Assembly (NCBI GenBank): GCA_013339895.1
Contig: JABACO010000001.1
Location: forward strand, 11,704,813-11,768,812
Reading direction: 5' to 3'
Origin: Ephydatia muelleri
Taxonomy: Eukaryota > Porifera > Demospongiae > Spongillida > Spongillidae
DNA: 64,000 bases
Shown: positions 1 to 10,650 of the stretch, piece after piece
How the letters are laid out: the number at the start of each line of letters is the position of its first letter
Position numbering within the stretch: the stretch's first letter is position 1
Position numbers and translations under genes: made by a program
Notes under the pieces: model-generated
The model's database searches: none
Seen by the model: only the letters and a program-made list of their open reading frames with translations
What the model was told of the DNA's origin: nothing

Positions 1-1207
1 ACTAAGGCCTTGTTTGGAATTTTGCTTTATATGGGTTGAATGCGTGTGTCGGTAGTGTGCATGTATGTGGGTGGAGTGTGCATGTATTTGTGTCACTCAT
101 ATGGTTATTTTTAGAAACCTTGAAGTCTGTGATTTTATGCACGGGGCACTAATAAGGCATGTCCATATTATCCCTGTGTATTGTTGCTGTGTTGTAAACA
201 CGTTATGCCAAATTTTATATCTGTGTGTAACCTTGTGATTAGATGTATGTGGGACCACATTTCAGACCACATATCAGGTATGTCCATTAATTAGTCCATG
301 TGTGTGTGATCACTTTTTGACTTGCCAGGTGAACAGCTGACAATATACAGCAACATGGATCTACCTATGCCTGTCATGATGTGCATTTCATACATGTAGC
401 TCATGGACTGATGATCTGCGTTGGGCAAAGGAAAAACTGACTTTTTTTGTTGCTATTGTTGATTTTTACTACCTTTCTCTTGTACTGATGAAAAATTGAT
501 GACATCATACATGTACCTCATGTAAAAGAATTGTTGACCGCAGTTATTGTTTTGCACTACAAATTCAGCGGCCATGACATACTTTAATTTCTGACGATGA
601 AAGTGTTTCAGTAGCTACCAAATACTCAGAATGCAGTGCAAAACACCTTTGAGTCACTCAGTCATGTCATAGTTCTCTGGCATAACAAAAATGGGCGTGG
701 CAGCATAACAAAGAAGTACGCATCAAAAATAGTGTCAAAAGCTGTACTACAATTTTCAACTATATAAATGCATTCCTATGTCACTTGATGTTGCATAAAA
801 ATCAACTACTATGTATTACAGTATATTAGTATGGTGCAAGAAGTAACAGGAATATAGTTGACCATGCATATTCCAAGGCCTCATTAAAACCTTCAACACA
901 CTGAGCTAGGACGGTGTGTTCAACTATACACATATAAGAAACGGCATAAAATAAAATGAATTTCAAGACAATAAGTGCCAGGCCTTTCGCCAGATCCAGA
1001 TACCCTTGCCCTATATGAGAGCTGGATTATGTGTTCCCAAACACTTTTTATTACAAACCATATATAGAAATGTACGTACACATACACAATTAGAACAATG
1101 TCTTCTTTTGATAAAAATTCATTAGGCTATCTTTTGCCCTTTGCACTTGCTGCACAACGCAAGTAGTTCAATCTTGCCGCTGGAGCTTTATGCTGCAGGT
1201 CGGTAAC
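1..1207. other. AT-rich stretch without a recognised gene
   Basis: I see no long open frame, domain motif or transposon end here on either strand. The sequence is moderately AT-rich with short TG/CA runs near the start. It could be intergenic or intronic DNA of a gene lying outside the window. Confidence 0.5.
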
Positions 1208-1350
1208 CATTCAGTACATGTACATCCACACAACCCATGACATTCAGTACACACCTGCACAAAGCATACCCACACATCTCATTGACATTCAGTACACACA
1301 CACAAAACACACTCATACATCCCAATGACATTCAGTGCATACACATCCCA
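1208..1350. repeat. Degenerate minisatellite, about 50-bp spacing
   Basis: The motif ACATTCAGTACACAC and close variants recur four times at roughly 45-50 bp spacing, separated by CA-rich sequence. It is a small degenerate tandem repeat, with no sign of coding use. Confidence 0.6.
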
Positions 1351-1351
1351 T

Positions 1352-1695
1352 AACAGGGCAGTATTAGGCCACACCTAAATCAGGTGGTATTCTAAATAAA
1401 ACACAAGACAACACCAAAAATGAAGGTTTGTCAACCAACATGATATCGGAGTGCTCTCAGATTTGCAAACACCATTGGCACTGTCCCAGTGATCGCTTCA
1501 ACAACAGGGCAGTATTAAGCCACACCTAAATCAGGTGGTATTCTAATCATAACACAAGACAACACCAAACATGAAGGTTTGTGAACCAACCTGATATCAG
1601 AGTGCTCTCAGATTTGCAAACACCATTGGCACTGTCCCAGTGATCGCTTCAACAACAGGGTAGTATTAAGCCACACCTAGATCAGGTGGTATTTG
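1352..1695. repeat. 151-bp tandem repeat, about 2.3 copies
   Basis: The motif AACAGGGCAGTATTA starts at 1352 and recurs at 1503, and with one change at 1654, so the period is 151 bp. The first two units match over their full length with only a few substitutions, and the third stops after about 42 bp. Each unit carries CACACCTAAATCAGGTGGTA (partly palindromic, ACCT/AGGT). No gene is seen inside. Confidence 0.85.
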
Positions 1696-1851
1696 AATTA
1701 AAAGGCCAAAATCTAAGCTTAAAACTATGTAGATCAGCTATTGCACTGAATGGAAAAAAATGTATGTGTACGTACATCAAATCTTACTTCGTTCATGTGA
1801 TTGTCAATGTCCGAGTCTGATTTTGATGTCTCTTGATCTGAATCTGTCAAG

Positions 1852-2259
1852 TCATTGACAATTAAAGAATGGTTCATCGTCGTCTAGATCTACGCATTCA
1901 TTGTCTCTGAGTTCACCATCATTATCTGTATGGAGTTGCTCGCACGGTGACAGCGATGATGGTGTAACTTTTCTCTCATATTCCTGTCTTCTCCCAGTAG
2001 TATATTCTTTTACGTAAGTATAGTAAACCAACCGGCAAAGTTGCACATCACAATGAAGACAAAGTTTTCTTTTCTTCGAGGGTCCTTGCATCTCGATCGA
2101 GTACTTCCCGCGATACTGAAGGTGATAATGAGTCGTGTGACTGTACAGACAAAGCGCATGCTCATAATTCACTGCACATGTATTGAAAAGATTAAGATGG
2201 CTGGAAGGTTCTACGGTGATATTACTCCAAGGTGCATAGGCAGAACATCGCGAACGCAA
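1852..2259 (-). CDS. Possible divergent small protein with a Cys2 motif (weak)
   Basis: An open frame of 135 codons runs leftwards and overlaps the first exon of the rightward gene starting at 2197. Its middle reads KKRKLCLHCDVQLCRL followed by a Tyr-rich stretch, then an acidic tail (DLDDDEPF). A CxxC motif followed by Tyr/His-rich sequence and an acidic linker resembles the N-terminal zinc-binding motif of some uncharacterised transposon-linked proteins in invertebrates, but I cannot name the family. The first part of the frame, upstream of about 2110, may be fortuitous. The two genes could share a bidirectional promoter near 2100-2200, or this may be only a chance frame. Confidence 0.3.
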   Translation of the reverse strand: MRSRCSAYAPWSNITVEPSSHLNLFNTCAVNYEHALCLYSHTTHYHLQYRGKYSIEMQGPSKKRKLCLHCDVQLCRLVYYTYVKEYTTGRRQEYERKVTPSSLSPCEQLHTDNDGELRDNECVDLDDDEPFFNCQ

Positions 2260-3199
2260 GAACGGACAAAGACTCCAATCCAGCCGACTTCAGTGGCTAG
2301 TTCACCCATTCATCGCTCAAGTTTGTTGCAGCGCGGTGCATGTGAGGAACTAGAACGGCCTCAGCCCTCCGTTGCTAAAGCGATGACTCTCCTTGGTGAA
2401 CTTAGGAGGGAAATGGATGCATTGAGGACAAGATCAAAGATCACAGCACTATCCAAAAGCATAGAAAACGTCAAAAGAGAGCATTTGACACTGTCTCAAT
2501 CAGTTCAGAGTAAGGCAGTGCCAAAGGACCTTCTGGTAAGCTCCAACTTGTTTCATTAAATGTACATTATATATATATAATTTATATACATACAGGACCG
2601 AGTGAAGCTGGTATACAGCGCTATGGATGATGCTGATCATTTCGATTCTTTGGAACGGTACGCTTTGTGCACTAAACAAATACATACATACCACTTTGAC
2701 TTCTATCTAAGGGCTGACAGTACTCAGAACAGAAGAGTATTCAATAGAAAGAAATAACATCGGGCGAAGTGTCTTCTTTCATAGCGCACAGTATGTTATA
2801 TATGTGTCTACAAGTGCATGTCTGTAACCTCAGCTTGAAGGAGCAGTGCATAGACTTTTTGAGTCTCTCAACGAACTTAATGCTGAGGGCGATGCTTTAG
2901 AGAAAGTTCAGGAATCTCGTCTGAAAAAGAAAAACGCGGCGAGAACACACAGGGTACATAGAAATGGCAGCTCGTTGTACTAATTTCAAAATATTTCACA
3001 GCTGTATGATAGGAGGAAGGCGATGGATAAAGAGAGTGAACGACGGATATGGGAAAAGGTTTCCTGTGAATTGATGACCAATGAAAGTGACATGAGTGAT
3101 GGAACTATTGTGAGGCATTGCTTATGTCGTGTTTCTCGGATAATCAGGATTCAAAATGAATACAATTACAAGAAATCACAGTACAGACATAACTATTAG
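2197..3199 (+). CDS. Hypothetical coiled-coil protein, four exons
   Basis: The gene model is exon 1 2197-2535, exon 2 2596-2657, exon 3 2834-2953 and exon 4 3002-3199, all bounded by GT-AG. The start is the ATG of MAGRFYGDI. Exon 1 ends in a charged helix (LGELRREMDALRTRSK), exon 3 reads GAVHRLFESLNELNAEGD and then Lys-rich sequence, and exon 4 contains ESERRIWEKVSCELMTNESD before a stop at 3197. Exons 1-2 and 3-4 join in phase, but the exon 2-3 junction is one base out of phase as I read it. There may be an unseen micro-exon, a sequence error or a real frameshift. The last 30 or so residues run towards the retroelement fragment at 3340 and may not be the native C-terminus. The 'ESERRIWEKV..LM' type of sequence recurs in uncharacterised invertebrate proteins; no function is known to me. 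Confidence 0.5.
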
Positions 3200-3339
3200 C
3201 CCGCTAACTACTATAGCTAGTGCATGCTAAGAAATGAGAAAAAGAAGTGAGTTTGAGAACACGTGGTGTATGTGTTAAATACCCCCAAATTACGCTGTGC
3301 AAGAGAACAGAAAATGGCATCAGGTTACATAGTTAGAAC

Positions 3340-4008
3340 ACCTCCCTGCAAGCCTTAAAGTCCTCCATTTATCACTGAGAGGCGAAATCTCCCCTAACAG
3401 TAGGGTGAGTTGGTGCATGGTGTTGCCTGGTTGATTTTCTGGGGTTGTCTTGAGTGTAATCTCCACCCGTTGTGAGTCGAGGATTGCGATACTGTCGCTT
3501 TGGTTGAGAAGGAATCCTTGGCTCTTCTGCTGGCATGGGAGGTGCTTGGATTTTAAGTGGGGAGGTTACCACCTCCGTTTTTGGTGGAACTGAAAATGTT
3601 TCCATGGTGCCTACTGGCAATTCCTCTCCAGGGTCTGGATCCTCTTGAGCTCCATAGTGTGGACGCAGCTGCTCTATGTGTCTTCGCCATGTACCACCCC
3701 GTGTACATACCCTCACATTTACACTGCGGGTGCCAAACACCTTAGTGACCACAGCAGGGACCCATCTGGCATCCTTCTCATGCCTAGGGCCACAACAGAG
3801 AGCATAGCATGGTGTGCCTACTGGGTATATAGGTGCAACTCTGTCTGTGACCTCTTGAGCTTCAGATTTTGTGGCTTCCCTAGCTTGTTTTCCTTGAGCA
3901 GTGTGTGTAAGGGAAGGAAGGAGAATGTCAATCCTGGTCCTAATCTGATGACCATTTAAAAGTTCACTAGGAGAATAGCCCTCAGCCCGAGGTGTCCGGC
4001 GATACCAT
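3340..4008 (-). pseudogene. Ty3/gypsy integrase C-terminal fragment
   Basis: Read right to left from 4008, the frame gives an integrase tail: YRRTPRAEGYSPSELLNG, then a 'QGKQAREATKSEA' linker, and a C-terminal RRHIEQLRPHYG motif followed by a Pro-rich tail ending at the stop at 3372-3374. The same order of motifs, with similar wording, occurs in the gypsy element at 21906-26592 (25840-26372), so both belong to one lineage. Only the last 200 or so residues of Pol remain, and everything 5' of 4008 is lost. Beyond the stop is a purine-rich tract and then TGTTCTAAC at 3340 reading leftwards, which may be the start of a 3' LTR. The frame is open over its preserved length, so decay is by truncation rather than by stops. 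Confidence 0.8.
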
Positions 4009-5289
4009 ATAATAGCACGATCCTATATTACGGCATTATGACGGTATACGCCGTAATTTTTTACTGTAAGTGTGCGCATTTTTCTGGAGTGCGTTGAAGC
4101 AGCATGTCTAGATCTTCGCTACGAACAGCAATAAAGTGCAGTGGAGTGCAGATGTCGTGTTGAGTTTCATCTGCTCATCCACGATCGCTTTGATCTCCGC
4201 TATTACGTTTGCTCGTCTCCTGCTTACTGGTCGTCTTCCAATCGATCCTGTCAATTTTGAATAAACTGATGTATGCCCTGTCTAGACCATAGATTGAAGA
4301 CCTTACGGTATGGGATCGGAAACACGTATCTGATGCCATAGTTGCGTGTTCTATCATCCTATCACATGAATCTAATTAAGTTCACGCAGGCTTTCTTGGT
4401 GTGGTACTGAAGAGTCAGGTCAAGACGAAGACATCAGAAGGTAAAATAGACGATCACAATTCTCTAAAGTGTTGAGATGGTTTCAAACTCTTTTGGTTAA
4501 TTCACAAAACATTTCTTAAGCTTTACAATGCGTATGATCGAAAAAATAGTCCATCTAGCGTTGCCAAAGCGAAGTGAGATTATGGGTGATTTTAATACTG
4601 TGGCAACATGCAGCATGTTCAAGCGACGAAGCATACCTTATGAGCATGCGCAATGTGTAAAGCGTTGCACAGTGCTAGTTACAATAAAATAGGTTTTATA
4701 GCTTTAAAGATATATAGCTTCAAACAGAAAAATATACCTACAATACCTTCCACACCGGTCAAATTGTTGTACCATTATGGTTGATGAACTTGGCTTCAAA
4801 GTTAGTTTTACAAAACGAACAAAGGCCAATAGGTGGCTGAAGCTTTCTGTACTTATAGAAGTGTAGGGTACCTTACGGATTTATCTCTCGGCACAAAATG
4901 GAAACACTACTACTTGGAGTCGTGTTTATGGCCCACCATTTAAGCTATATCTACTATTTCAGTTGTTGCAAAATAATGACATAAGCTTAGTTACCGGTAA
5001 AATTCGTGCAGTAAAACCGCACAATCGCTAGCGAGGTTGGAGGGTGCAAGTCAGTGTCTGTGAGGTAGGTAATGATCTCCTGCGCAACGCTACTTTATTC
5101 AAGGAGAGTGATCGTTCCTCTAAATCCTGTCGCTTTTAATTTTGGACAAAACGCTCTGGCAGGATACTTTGAGTGGGTGGCGAACACTCCTATTGTAATT
5201 TATGCCATTAAGTAGTAGTTCCCAGGGGTGGCGACTATTCAAGGCTGCAGTAGATCAAATAACTCATGACACTGTGACCAAAGGTTGTA
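4009..5289. other. No gene recognised
   Basis: No convincing coding frame is seen. A short inverted pair ATTACGGC/GCCGTAAT lies near 4027-4058. The phrase GGGTGGCGAACACTCC near 5176-5191 recurs at 6245-6260, downstream in the pogo-like region, so part of this stretch may belong to the same decayed transposon. Confidence 0.4.
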
Positions 5290-6095
5290 GGTAAGGCTGG
5301 ACGTTTTCCATTTGATGCCAATGCTGTGGATTATTCCAAATGTGTCAAGGACCACCTCCAGAAGACAATCACAGCAATGCCACTTTCTCCATCAAAGTCT
5401 TCTGATAGCAGCCTGTCAGTGTTGAGAAGTCACTTCACTTTCATTGAAGAAAGTATTGGAGATGAAAAGGCATTGTTGTTCATGTCAGTACATGGTAGGG
5501 AGTGGCTTGGTGATATTGAAGATACATCACTTTATACATTGCGGTCATCTATAAAATTGCAATTAGATGAATCTTCAGACAAATGTATGACAACACCTCC
5601 AGACATACCACCAGTTACAGCTATACCACTGCATGTATGCATGCCAGTTGATGGAAGTTGCCATGGTACACCTCATGTGCTGGATACCCCAGAGTCTTCA
5701 GTTGCAGTAACATCTCCACAATCATCTATGCACTGTCAGTAATAACTCCACAAACATGAATCGGTAAACCATCTGATATTACACAGGGACCATGCACATA
5801 TTAGTCAAAGGCTTCAGTCTTCTATCACACCGGTTTTAACAAAGCATCTTTCCGAGCGGTTGCAGAGACTGGAGAAAAGTGACAAAACTAAAAGTAAAAC
5901 AAGGAAGCTCATCATCAGTATATGCACTCACCGGCAAACGTTGGAAACAGCTGCAAGAAGAGGAGATAGCTGAATAGGAACGGCAGAAACAGGAAAAGAA
6001 TAAAAAGTCTAAGGAGAAGAGGAAGCAAAAGAAGAAGGGAAAGCTTAAGGAAGGAACAGAAGGTGATGAGGACAAGGAAGAGGACTGGATTTAAA
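5290..6095 (+). pseudogene. Pogo-like (DDE_1/Jerky-type) transposase C-terminus
   Basis: The frame begins with GKAGRFPFDANAVDYSKCV, which matches the family's post-catalytic motif (a hydrophobic G-hPFNP-h-hDhSK pattern). A Ser/Pro-rich linker runs to a stop at 5740. After a gap the frame resumes with ITPVLTKHLSERL and then a Lys/Glu-rich tail (about 5936-6095, interrupted by a stop), as commonly found at the C-terminus of pogo/Jerky transposases. The catalytic DDE region upstream is absent. The left edge of the large duplication (5921) cuts through this pseudogene, so copy B has only its Lys-rich tail. Assignment to the pogo group rests on motif resemblance only. Confidence 0.55.
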
Positions 6096-6514
6096 TTACG
6101 TGTGATGAGAGCTTCTTCAATGATGAAGAAAACGGTGTTGAAAGTAAGTGGGTACAATGGTGTTTAAAGGCTATATTTCCTTGTTTTAGAAACTTTGTGT
6201 CAAAAATCCGCTTTTTTACACTTTGAAACAACAATATATAGGGGGGTGGCGAACACTCCAATTGTACCATGGCGGAAGATCAAGTGGGGTGGCGAATATA
6301 TGTGAAATACGCTTCATTGGATAAAACAGTCATTTTGTTTTGTATGGAGCGCGTTGTTGAAGAAACGAAGCGATAATAGTGTAGAGTAAGGACTGAGGAT
6401 CTCTTGGAATCAAGTATGTTTGCAAAAGTACCCGTCCTTTTTGCTACATATGTAAAAAAAACCGAGATTGGTACTCACGGGTGGTGAACACTACTTAATT
6501 TACCCTACTTACAG

Positions 6515-7778
6515 CCCTGAATAAATCAGGACATGTTTCGATGAGGACTATTGTCAAGGAAGCGCAAGTTCGAGCGCAAATGGAGCCAATGCAGTGAACG
6601 TACTGTCTCCATTGGGATCGACATTTGGAGGAATACCAGGAGGGCCCATCTGCAGCAGCAAATGAGTGAAGTAACTGTTGTGCAGACACTTCTTCCTTCA
6701 GGTAAGTGAACTATGCTAGTTGCAATACATGAACAAAAAGTTTATATTTTCAATGAGGAGGTTCAGAGTAGTGATGGTGCATTTGGTAAGGTGGACAAAG
6801 ATCCTGATGGTATTTTGAGGTTGTCTCGATGTGTGGTCATAAGTGAAAACATGGAGTGGCATGTTCAGGTATGATGCATACGAGTCCAGCAGTATAAGAT
6901 TTCAGGTTGCATACAAATGTGTACAATTCGTTATAGGTTGATGGCAAGCAACTGAACTCATCTGTGCCTACTTTGAGTCAGGCTCCTCAGTGTTATACTT
7001 CTATTGAGGATGTCAAGATAGTTCTGCACTTTGTGCATTCTTGTCATCTGTGTAGGGGAAATAGTGATGAGAAGTTCATTATCTATGAATGCCTCAGGTA
7101 AGAACTCTAGTGGAAAATATATGATGAAATGATTTCACTGTTGTATTATGAAAACCTATAGGCACTGAACGTGTGGCTTGCTTGGACTCCTTATACTGTA
7201 TAATTCGCCATGCAGAGTGTGAGATTTTATTAGCGCCAGGAGAGGATAGTCATCATTGCTGCAGCAGGTGTAAGGCATACAGATGCAATCTAAGAGCCTT
7301 AGTTAGCCGCCTTGAGAAGCATACATCTGATACCGCTACACTGATCCCAGTAGGCAACATTCTCATGCTTAAGGTCTCAGAAGTGCACTCATTATCACCA
7401 AGAACATGCACTACGAAAAGCTTGTCATCGTCAAGTCACCAATCTTAAGAAGAAACTTGACACAGTGATTGACAAAAGAGGATGATGGTGTCAAGCAGTT
7501 TACGTGATGACCTTGTACAAATGTTGAAAGATAATGCTGATGTAATTTGCACAAATCATCCACCTGGGACCTTTGGGCGCGTATATTGGGAAGCTCAAAT
7601 GCAAGCAGCTTCAGTCAAGGATTCCAAACAGATGCAATGGGACCCTGTTATGGTGCGGTGGTGTCTCTTTCTGCGCCATTCAGCTTATGAGATGGTGCGA
7701 GACACAGGAACTATAAGCCTTCCAACGCAAAGAACACTACAAGACTACACTTACCACATCAAAGCTACTGTAGGATAA
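6515..7778 (+). pseudogene. P-element/THAP-like transposase relative, copy A (uncertain family)
   Basis: Decayed exons can be followed by splice sites: 6515-6701 (GIDIWRNTRRAHLQQQ), about 6736-6868 (LRLSRCVVISENMEWHVQ), 6937-7097 (VLHFVHSCHLCRGNSDEKF), from 7162 (IIRHAECEILL ... CCSRCKAYRCNLRAL) and 7482-7778 (WDPVMVRWCLFLRHSAYE, then SLPTQRTLQDYTYHI). The HxC/CxxC clusters look zinc-binding. The last part resembles the segment of P-element/THAP9-like transposases where a W-hPhhh+WCL motif precedes an LP-RTL-DY motif. There are in-frame stops, a frameshift near 6600 and a phase error before 7162, so it cannot make a full protein. The family name is my inference from motif pattern, and a different uncharacterised transposase group is possible. 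Confidence 0.45.
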
Positions 7779-7975
7779 GTGGACAAATAACTTGGAATTA
7801 ATGCAAAAGTAGCATCTTGTGTGGAAAGAGACAAATGTGTCATTCTATGGCTAGAATCCATGGTATTGTATTGGCTGACCCACTGGTAGCAAGCATATGA
7901 GCACAGTTGGTTTGATTGCAAACACACACATGTGAAAGCTGTCTGTCAATTTAATTGCTCCTTTATATTATCTAG

Positions 7976-8315
7976 ATGAGTTGATGATACCATATGAGAA
8001 CTTGGAGGTCACTGAGGAGACATTAGGTACTGGAACCGTTTGGTGTTGTCATCAAAGGCGTATATCTGGGCACAAAAGTTGCCATCAAAAAGATCAAGCT
8101 GGATGAAGATATGAAGCTAATGACACACCTAGAGGTTCAGATCATGAGGTTAGCCTGTACTAAAGAAATGGGAGAAATAAAATATAAATCTCATAAACAA
8201 TAGACAACTTCGGCATCCGAACATTATTACACTCATGGGCAGCAAACTTCTCATAGTCAAGAACCTAGTTAATGGCTTCAATCTGGACCAAGTGATCTTC
8301 AAACAGGCATTGCCT
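7976..8315 (+). pseudogene. Broken protein kinase N-lobe, copy A
   Basis: Two exons, 7976-8148 and 8204-8315, are separated by a 55-bp GT-AG intron. They encode a kinase glycine loop split by a frameshift (LGTGT then FGVVIKGVYLGTKVAIKKIK), where AIKK supplies the ATP-binding lysine. A helix ending EVQIMR follows, then LRHPNIITLMG as in the kinase beta-4 region. The wording is closest to tyrosine-kinase-like (TKL) kinases. No catalytic loop (HRD) or DFG motif follows; the next 600 bases hold no kinase sequence I recognise. The frameshift in the glycine loop occurs in both copies, so the gene was dead before the duplication. Confidence 0.7.
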
Positions 8316-9216
8316 GTAAGCAACTATGTATATTTTCAATGATGTGTAAATTATGATATTAACGCAGCTTCACATGAGTACTATAAGAAGCAAGGCTCTC
8401 TACTGGCAAACCATCTGATACTTATGTACATGCACATGCAAGCAGAACAAGAATTGGGCCTATTTCAGAGCTAATTGATCTGCTGCAGCAGACCAATCAG
8501 ACTGCAGCATAAAGTGTGGTGATAATCACCCACTTAGCAATATTCCCTTAACAGCTGATGTGCGACAACAGCAGCTGCTCAGTGAATGACGGGTTTGGTT
8601 AGCTCAGCATTGTGCTACAGTGCAGCTAAAGTACGTAGTTAAAAAAGCAGAATAACTGGATGTAGTCACAGCGCCGTAGGGGGGAAGGGGGGGCTGGATT
8701 GAATCAGCTCCTCTCAGGGGTGTAGACAACTTTTCTAAGTAAGGGGGGCTATTTGCATTTTTTGTGATCAAAAAATAAAAAAGGTCGGGATTACTAACTC
8801 CGCTGGTTATTAACCGGATCAAAGCATTCAGTTTCCTTTAGCGCACATTATTTTCGCCGATCTCCGATGTCATCTTGCCTTTATAAATCCATTTGTTAAT
8901 ATGATTACCATTAAGGAACAGGGCATGTCCAAAGACTATAAATCACTCCCATCTTTTTTGTCAGATACACATCTACTGCTGTGTGTGGCAGTTCAATGTA
9001 ACCATTTAATCTCGTACTCTGGTTGACCTTTCGTGGTGTTTTGGCAATTAAGGAAGAGCTGCAAATGGACCTTGATCATCTTCCTTTTAATTTTTTGTAG
9101 CTTTATAATGGTCAAGTGTGCGTTAATGCATGTACATCGGTTATGTGTGCCTGGTCAACTAATGTATAGTTCCTTGCTCTGACATCACTGCATGCGAATA
9201 TATCGTTCAATTCATG
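8316..9216. other. Non-coding stretch before the gypsy insertion
   Basis: No coding frame is supported. There are G-runs at about 8681-8692 and 8743-8748 that differ slightly between the two block copies. The first part could encode kinase remnants, but only short fragments are open. Confidence 0.4.
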
Positions 9217-9221
9217 TACAT

Positions 9222-9484
9222 TGTGAAGGAGCAGCGAAAGGGATCAAGGGAAAAGATCAAACACTGGGTGGACACGAAAACATCATGTCCGCCCAGCTGA
9301 ACCCAAAGAACGATCCCAACCAATGAACTAGGGGGGATTATGGACCAATGGCTTATTAGTGCAGTAGAATAAAAAGTGTATGTGTGCCTGTGTGGGGGAT
9401 GCGATGCGAGAGGTGTGAAATAACTGTATTTGAACCCGGACTCGGTGGTGAAACTATCCAGCGGCGCGCGCGCGCTCACTTACA
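9222..9484 (+). repeat. 5' LTR of the Gmr1-like element, copy A
   Basis: It runs from TGTGAAGGAGCAGCG to CGCTCACTTACA and is followed at once by TTTGGTGTCAGGAGTGGGAT, which has the position and form of a gypsy primer-binding site. An alternating CG tract (GCGCGCGCGCGC) lies near its end. Compared with the 3' LTR it lacks a short AAAAAGTTAT stretch near 9424. Confidence 0.9.
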
Positions 9485-9562
9485 TTTGGTGTCAGGAGTG
9501 GGATCTATCTACTTTGTGTTTGACAGTTGTCTCGACGACCCACGGAGCAGTACTAATTGTGT

Positions 9563-10650
9563 ATGACTACGCGGTCTGGTCGGCAGTACATCAGAAGAAC
9601 TGACGATAGCAAAATGGTGGAAAAAGATCAAGGCTGCGCTGCGGAGGAGGGAGCGGTGAATGACGTAATGAGCATTCTGCTGGAGGACTGAAGAAACCGG
9701 GAGATTCAAATGGAAGAGGAAAGGCGCCAACGGGAGAGAGAGGTTGGTGAAGAGAGAGAGCATCTTCACGAGCAGGTGGAGCTCCTACGTGGAATGTGGG
9801 AGGACACGCGGCAAGAGGCCATGGAGGACAGAGCTGCGGGGGGAAAGGCAGCGCGAAACCGTTGGGAAAGCGAGTTAAAGCTGAAGAAACTCTCGGAACA
9901 GGATGACATCGAAGCGTATTTGACCTGGCGCCAATGTTGACGGGGAAAGCGCAGAGTGCGTACGCAGCGATGAGAGCGGAGGATGCGCTGGACTACCGAG
10001 TCATGAAAGAGGCGATCCTGAAAAGATACGAGATTTCAGAAGACTCGTATAGGCAGAAGTTCCGACGGGCAGAAAAGAATGCGGAGGAATCGGTGAGCGA
10101 GATGGCGGTACGGCTCAACGATGTCTTCCGAAAGTGGACGAGGAGTAGTACGACAGTGGAGCAGTTGGCGGACTTGATGGTCAAGGAGCAACTGCTGAAC
10201 ACACTCCCCGTGAACGTGAAAATATGGGTGGAAGAAAGAAGGCCAGGGACTGCAGAGGAGGCAGCACAGTTGGCCGACGATTACTTCCTGGCACGCAAGC
10301 AAGCGGCGCAACCGTTCAAGCCGAGTGAGGGCAAGACACCCATGGAGTCACAGAGTGCCAGGCGGTGTTACATGTGTAAACAAACAGGCCATGTTGCTAA
10401 AGATTGTCCTAGCAGGAAATCCGAAGGCGTGGCAGCTGTCAAGAGTGGAAAGGAGTTGGAACCTAATGGTGGAGCTAGACAACCGGTACCAGTATTCCGA
10501 GAGAAGAGAGACTGGACGAAGGTGGAATGCTTCAACTCTGGGAAAAGGGGACGTGGTTCCAGATACTGCCCAAACAACGCTCTGTTTTGCGCTGGCCATG
10601 GACGAAAGAAGCTGGAAAAAGAGATGCAGAGAAGCGGGGTAGTCAACGGA
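9563..10650 (+). pseudogene. gag: Gag with SCAN-like capsid domain and zinc knuckle, copy A
   Basis: Gag starts at the ATG of MTTRSGRQYIRR. An acidic, Glu/Arg-rich coiled coil follows (about 9710-9900), interrupted by a stop at 9689. An internal deletion near 9926, shared with copy B, shifts the frame. From 9934 the capsid reads LTGKAQSAYAAM, ILKRYEISEDSYRQKFR, VEQLADLMVKEQLLNTLP and EEAAQLADDYFLARK, which is the motif series of the vertebrate SCAN domain. A CCHC knuckle CYMCKQTGHVAKDC ends the region. A second knuckle (CFNSGKRGRGSRYC) has lost its second Cys and its His. Gag packages the element RNA. The SCAN domain is thought to derive from Gag of Gmr1-like elements. Confidence 0.8.

Noticed and set aside
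1352-1695. CRISPR-like array
   Set aside because: There are only two and a bit 151-bp units in direct tandem, without spacers, in a eukaryotic sequence.
5836-6157. Minus-strand Leu/Phe/Ser-rich frames that look like membrane proteins
   Set aside because: They are the complement of the Lys/Glu-rich tail of the pogo-like gene and are not conserved as proteins.
9463-9476. Alternating GC tract in the LTR as a Z-DNA or regulatory site
   Set aside because: It is short and varies between LTR copies; nothing else supports a function.
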